From contig CM074806.1 in assembly GCA_037447605.1 (NCBI GenBank), forward strand, positions 2,407,089 through 2,456,112: a stretch of 49,024 nt of DNA. The letters are read 5' to 3'. Each line of letters starts with the position of its first letter. The stretch's first letter is position 1. Of the stretch, positions 44,245 to 49,024 are shown in pieces. The position numbers were made by a program, and so were the translations under genes. The notes under the pieces are model-generated. The model was not told the DNA's origin, ran no database searches, and was given only the letters and a program-made list of their open reading frames with translations. This DNA is from Zygnema circumcarinatum. Its lineage: Eukaryota; Streptophyta; Zygnematophyceae; Zygnematales; Zygnemataceae.

Positions 44245-44815
44245 GGCTACCAGCAAACTCTGCTCCCTTCACCGCCCCTCAGCCTCAGACTCAGTCTCAG
44301 CCTCAGGCCCTGAGTTAGGGTTACGCTTTAGGGTTAGGGTTTGAGCGAGGGTTCAGGGACTTCCGACCCTCCCAGTCCTGCCCTGAGCCCAGTTCCCAAG
44401 GCCGTCCCCCGCCAGTGTGAACGGCCTCGTCCCCGAAGCCCACTTTGGCGGTACCGAACGTGATTCGAACGTCCAGCTGGAGGCTCGGATCCGCCGAGCC
44501 AGATCACCGACATTTGGGGTCGGTCCAACGAGGACACGTGGCTAGCAGTGCCTCGCCGAGAACGACGGATGACGTCATCACATGTCACGTGATACGTGCA
44601 CGCGCTGTGCCACGTGGCAGCGGCCTTTCGCGGCGTCGCACGAGCGCGGGAAGCTTCGCGGCCGTCGTCTCCCCCTCCGCCTCGTCTCTCGCGCGCCGTC
44701 GCTTGCAGGATCTGTCTCTCTTTCTCCCTCTCCTTTCTCCCTCTCCTCTCTCCCTCCCTCTCTCTCTCTCTCTCTCCCTCTCTCTTTCCCCCTCTTGTTG
44801 GGCCGGCAGGTAGTG
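44245..44815. promoter_or_regulatory. Divergent promoter of EBP2 and transaldolase
   Basis: The EBP2 side has telobox-type repeats (TTAGGGTTAGGGTTTG, about 44325-44342; the AAACCCTAA sense on the minus strand). The transaldolase side has dense ACGT sites: ACACGTGGC near 44534, TGACGTCA (44570-44577), TCACGTGA (44585-44592) and the palindrome TGCCACGTGGCA (44608-44619). A CT-rich tract at 44700-44795 is probably the transaldolase 5' leader. Confidence 0.65.
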
Positions 44816-47774
44816 ATGGCGCAGGCAGCAGCTCTCCGTCAGGTCGCTGCTGTACTCGACGCCCGTCTGACGGTTGTGTCCGGCTCGGGAACCTCCCAGG
44901 AAGCTTCTCCCTTCGCGAAGTTCCAAGGCCTTGCGCGGACGACTGCAGCGACGCCGACTGTGCAGCAGACGTGCAAGCGCGGGCGCTCCAGCTTGAGGTG
45001 GATCTTTCACTTCATCTAGGACTTAGATTTCCCTGCTTTCTTGTTCCGTTTCAACCAAGAGGATTCTTATAAAATGTTGTTCCCGTGCAATTGGTAAGTT
45101 CCCACCTTTCTTCGACTCATGGATACAGTAATTCTCTTGCTTCAAAATCCTCTTCCCCCATTATTTTTTAAAAATGCTGAATAACTTTGGCGGTTGAGTG
45201 TCTTGTGGAATTCTAAAGTTTGCGCTTCGAGTTAAGGGTAAAGCTTCTTGCCTTCGAGAAGGTTCTGTTGAGAACGACAGCTTCGGGCTCCGCTTCTGTT
45301 GACGATTTCTATTCCGAACTTTTCTATTTCAATTCTTATTTCCACTGATTCATTATGACGAAGGAACCATTCTAAAGAGCGGACCATTCTTCTCAATATG
45401 CGCTGGATTAGCCTGCGTAATTGACGCTCTTATTTTTTTTTTGCAGTTTATACTGAGCAGTCAGCCCCAAATTTCAGATATGTTTGTGCAGTAACCAAAT
45501 TCACAGCCGAACTCTCCGTCCTTCGTCTTTCACCCCTCGTCTTGAGATCCTTTTCCTCCTCCTCCTCCTCCTCCTCCTCCTCCCATCCTATACTCCAGTC
45601 GTCTCAACCAACACGGTTTGCTCTACTTCACTCGTCCCTGTCCTCTTTCTGTATCCCTAACTCCTCCTTTTTTCTGCTGCGTTTGTTCCCCTTTTTGTTT
45701 GTTATTTATCGCAATGGTCCAGTGCGGGCGGCCGTCCCCGGCCCGTCCGCGCCCTCCTGGAGGCGAGCCGCGAGGTCCGCCTTCTTCCTCTCGCAGAGCT
45801 GTGGGCGGCGCACCGGCAGAGCGCGTGGTACGACAACCTCCGCCGCCCCGTGGAGGACCTCCTCCGCCCCCGCCTCGAACAGGGCATCCGCGGGGTCACC
45901 AGCAACCCCACGGTCAGGGCTCAGGGTCAGACTGGCTGGGGGAGTTGGCTGCTCACTGGATGGCCAATCATTGGTTGTTTTGGGGGTGTCTACGCATCTC
46001 AATGGGAAGGTGATGCAGCGGGAAGGGGAGGGGAGGAAGGGGAGGAGAGTTTGGAGAGAGGAGGCTTTGTAAGTTGCTTTAAGGTACTGCCAGAAGCACC
46101 CCAAACTGGCGTTTTTTGACTGCTGGAGAACTCTAATGTGGCTGCAGATTTTTGAGAAGGCGATGACGGGGTCGAATGCGTATGACGAGGACTTCGGGTG
46201 ATTTCTCGGAACTCCGTAGTTTAGGGGCAGGTTTATGTTCAATTCACTCAACATGGTCGTGTGTTCCGGCTCTCCTTTAAGAGGAAAGCCAAAATGTCAC
46301 TGTCAAGTAGCGAACTGAAGCATTTGACAATCGCCGTTCTCTTGGTCTGCTGACTGATTTCAGGCAGCTTATTCGAGGAGGGAAATCGGTGGAGGAGGCT
46401 TATTGGTCGCTGGTCATCAAAGACATTCAGGATGCAGCGGACCTCTTCCGTCCCCTCTATGATGAGAGCGGGCGCGAAGACGGCTATGTTTCAGTCGAAG
46501 TTTCGCCGGCCTTAGCACACGATGCGGCGGGAACTGTGGCCTCTGCCAAGGACCTTCATGCAAAAGTCGACCGAGAAAATGTTCATATTAAGATTCCCGC
46601 GACTCTGGAATGCATTCCGGCTATCGAACAAGTGATTGCGTCCGGCATTAGCGTGAATGTAACGGTGAGGCTCGTTTGAATAAGCCCTTTTCCATTTTGT
46701 TTTCTTTTTGTAACAGGCAGTCCCTTTCTCCATACTCTGTGGTTTTGCTGGCTGTGTGGTTCAATTAAGAAGGTGTTTCTTGGTCGCATCCAAGCTTTGG
46801 TCCAGCTGATAGTTAATCACCCTTGATTCGGGAAATGACCGATCCTTCCGTTGGTGTAAACTGGGTTCAAATTTACAGTTGATTTTCTCTCTCCTGCGGT
46901 ACGATGCCGTGATGGAGGCGTACCTCAAAGGCTTGGAGAAAGCAGAAGGCGACCTATCAAAAATTTCCAGTGTGGCTTCGTTCTTTGTTAGTCGGGTGGA
47001 CACTCTTGTCGACAAGAAGCTGGAAGCAATTGGAGATGAGAAGGCTAAATCCCTTCTTGGGAAGGTGAGAGAACCACCTACAGTAACCATCCACCATGCT
47101 TTGTCCTTCCACGTGAACAGCGATTGCAAATTATCACTATTATTATCATTATTACTATTATTATCATTATTATTATCGTTAATAGATCATGGCCCTCGCT
47201 ATGTTCTGCCGCGCAGGCGGCCATAGCTCAGTGCAAGATGGCATATGAAGCCTATGAGAAGAAGTTTTCGGGCCCGCGTTGGGAGGCACTGGAGAGGCGC
47301 GGCGCGAAGAGGCAGAGGCTGCTGTGGGCCTCCACGGGCACAAAGAACCCCTCCTACCGCGACACGCTCTATGTGGACTCGCTCATCGGACCCGATACGG
47401 TCTGCACTCGCACTGGGGAAACAAGGAGAGGGTGCTTTCGTTTCGTTCATTTGAATAGAACATTTTTATGTTTTTCATTAGAAGAGCTTGAATGGGTTGA
47501 TGTTGGGCATGCATGCATGGGCATGGATGAGATGCAGGTGAACACCATGCCGGATGCGGCGATGGATGCTTTCATGGACCACGGCAAAGTGGCGCGGACG
47601 ATTGACGAGGACGTGGAGGGGGCGAGGAGGGTGTACGGCGGCGTGGAGGAGGCGGGCGTGACGTGGCGGGACACGGCGGAGCGGCTCGAGGAGGAGGGCG
47701 TGGCCTCCTTCCGGAAAAGTTTCGACGATCTCATCGCCGGCCTTGAGAAGAAAGCGAGCGCGCTCCTGAATTGA
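44816..47774 (+). CDS. TAL: Transaldolase, chloroplast-type
   Basis: Seven exons: 44816-44997, 45723-45912, 46148-46197, 46364-46664, 46879-47064, 47217-47399 and 47538-47774, total 1329 nt, 442 residues. The phases agree throughout. The first 60 residues form an Ala/Ser/Arg-rich transit peptide. GVTSNPT at the end of exon 2 joins [15 protein letters not shown] in exon 3 (first transaldolase signature). VHIKIPAT contains the Schiff-base Lys (residue 217). [20 protein letters not shown] and NTMPD complete the barrel. The enzyme exchanges dihydroxyacetone units between sugar phosphates in the pentose phosphate pathway. The arrangement follows the long (cyanobacterial/mycobacterial Tal) subclass. 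A TTA microsatellite (about 47141-47178) lies in intron 5. Confidence 0.95.
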
Positions 47775-48824
47775 GAGGTTTTAGGGGGGTCGATATTTTC
47801 ATGCACAGTTCGTTGACGCCGTGTTGCATAGGGGGGTGTATCAGTACAGGTTTGGTTGGGTAATGCTAGCGGGTGAAGGGAACGTGGTATATCTGGTTCC
47901 ATGAGTACTTGAGGCGAAAGTGTGGAATGTGTATAAATAATAGAGCAGAGGTGTGCGCAATGGGTGCTACGAGAGGTGGCTATTGCAAGGAGACAGGTGC
48001 GAGTCTGAGAAATCACGCAAGCCTTGAATGAAGTGACAAGGACAGCTTGCAGCAGCAAGGGTCACGCCCACACGCACTTTTATATTCCTGTCCAAATCTC
48101 CATTCCTGCCCTTCCCTTCCACTGTTTCGCGCTTTTGAAAGATCGTCACCTTATAGAGATATCTAACGAACTCAATTGGGTTATCTTTTTTTGCCTTTGA
48201 TGAATAAATTCGATGATGAAATGGGAAAAAGCAACCAAAAAGGCCAGTAAACGAAACTATAATATCGTGACAAAGAGCTTGGAAAGGAGTGACGCGGATA
48301 GCTGAAGAGCATCCTCAAAAGAAGGAAGCAAGGCACCGAGCGCGTTGAGGAGCAGCAGCGCCGCACAACCAGTCGAGAACATCCTGCTCGGCTTCTATCC
48401 AGCCCCTCCGGCGGAATGTTCGAGGACATCCATTGATGCCCCGCACCATTGCAGTGCTCTGTGCCGCACGGCGCCTTTGGGCCTCGCTTTACCGTCCGAT
48501 CACGTACCGCACGCACGCGCGCACGGCCCCCGTCCCCCGTCCCTCCCTCCCTCCCTCCCTCCCTTCTGGTAGGGGGGTGGATGGGTGGGTGGGTGTTCTC
48601 GCCGGCCGGCCGGCCGCGCCATGGGGACGGAATGCCATGCCGGCCCATGTCCTCGTCGACAGAGAAGACCGCGGCCATGCCATGCCATGGCATGGCAGCC
48701 ATGCCATGCACATGATGCATGCATGCGTGCATGCATGCACGAGAAGCGGCCGCGCGCAGGCAGCAGCAGCAGCAGCAGCCGTGAGGGCCGTGCACATGCG
48801 CGCCCACTGTCACGCGCAGTCGGT
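47775..48824. other. 3' region of transaldolase and simple-repeat-rich flank
   Basis: No gene is seen. 48539-48565 has CCCT repeats, 48600-48616 is GCCGGCCGGCCGGCC-like, 48674-48740 is made of nested CATGCCATG and CATGCATG palindromes, and 48760-48779 is an AGC repeat. Confidence 0.6.
48674..48740. repeat. Nested CATG palindromes (GCCATG and GCATGCAT units)
   Basis: Short tandem GCCATG units pass through CCATGGCATGG into ATGCATGCATGC units, so the whole region is self-complementary at many registers. CATGCATG is the RY core bound by plant B3-domain factors, but no gene start lies nearby. Confidence 0.7.
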
Positions 48825-49024
48825 TGTAGCGTAACGGAGCTGCGTTCGGCGGATCCGCGTCCGTTCAGTTGTACTTGACGTATGCCTCTTCCGTGTCACG
48901 GATCAACGGAATCCAGGAGCTGCCAACGGAGATTGAGAGAAGGCGGCGCCATGCGTTGGCGGCCCACGGAACAGCACACCATCCAGCAAGGCGCACTCGG
49001 GAACACCGCCTAAGGCCGCCGATT
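48825..49024 (+). repeat. Partial LTR of the same gypsy family, opposite orientation, cut by the window edge
   Basis: It starts TGTAGCGTAACGGAGC, as does the inner start of the LTR at 25385 read on the minus strand, and stays collinear with both LTRs to the edge. It lacks the deletion of the left LTR. Whether it belongs to a full element or is a solo LTR cannot be seen. Confidence 0.88.

Noticed and set aside
44310-44345. Interstitial telomere tract
   Set aside because: Only two or three imperfect units lie directly upstream of a ribosome-biogenesis gene, which fits teloboxes.
44582-44815. Upstream in-frame extension of transaldolase
   Set aside because: The extension is a CT-rich leader translating to Ser/Leu/Pro repeats; the ATG at 44816 begins a normal transit peptide.

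Overview
The window is nuclear DNA of a green plant, either a land plant or a close streptophyte relative. The evidence is intron-rich protein genes with GT-AG (and one probable GC-AG) introns, a chloroplast light-regulated LIR1-type gene, chloroplast-type leader peptides, teloboxes and plant-type promoter motifs, and Ty3/gypsy and LINE retrotransposons. I cannot name the species. All exon models below were built by eye from splice sites, reading phase and family conservation; nothing was run.

Layout. 1-631: first exon of a metacaspase (minus strand, continues off the left edge). 2494-4622: complete seven-exon YjbQ/UPF0047 gene (+). 5530-8622: nine-exon MTG1-type circularly permuted GTPase (+). 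9220-14089: cleavage stimulation factor CstF50, WD40, fourteen exons (-), convergent with MTG1. About 14395-15165: decayed LINE 3' part (+) with a nested 148-bp MITE. 17294-20278: plant glycosyltransferase of GT4 type (+, first exon not found). 20678-21400: palindromic repeat field. 21440-23850: two tail-to-tail LINE copies, the larger with reverse transcriptase and a restriction-like endonuclease domain. 24406-33111: one 8.7-kb Ty3/gypsy element (-) with two LTRs and a 4-bp target duplication. 33258-34192: long-TIR DNA element with an 8-bp target duplication. 34532-34707: GTAC-rich block. 35535-37681: glyoxalase-fold gene (+). 39781-41635: LIR1 (+). 43330-44244: EBP2 (-), sharing a 571-bp divergent promoter with 44816-47774 chloroplast-type transaldolase (+). 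48825-49024: the start of another LTR of the same gypsy family in the opposite orientation.

The genes are ordinary housekeeping and organelle genes (organelle ribosome GTPase, mRNA 3' processing, ribosome biogenesis, pentose phosphate pathway, photosynthetic electron flow, glyoxal detoxification). They form no single pathway or operon. The novelty lies in the repeat-rich centre (about 20.6-35 kb) and in a few protein details: loss of the second glutamate of the EX7E motif in the glycosyltransferase, exon-matched motif duplication in LIR1, and a GC-AG intron in CstF50. I found no convincing new multi-gene system. The palindromic repeat field and the GTAC block are the least explained structures.
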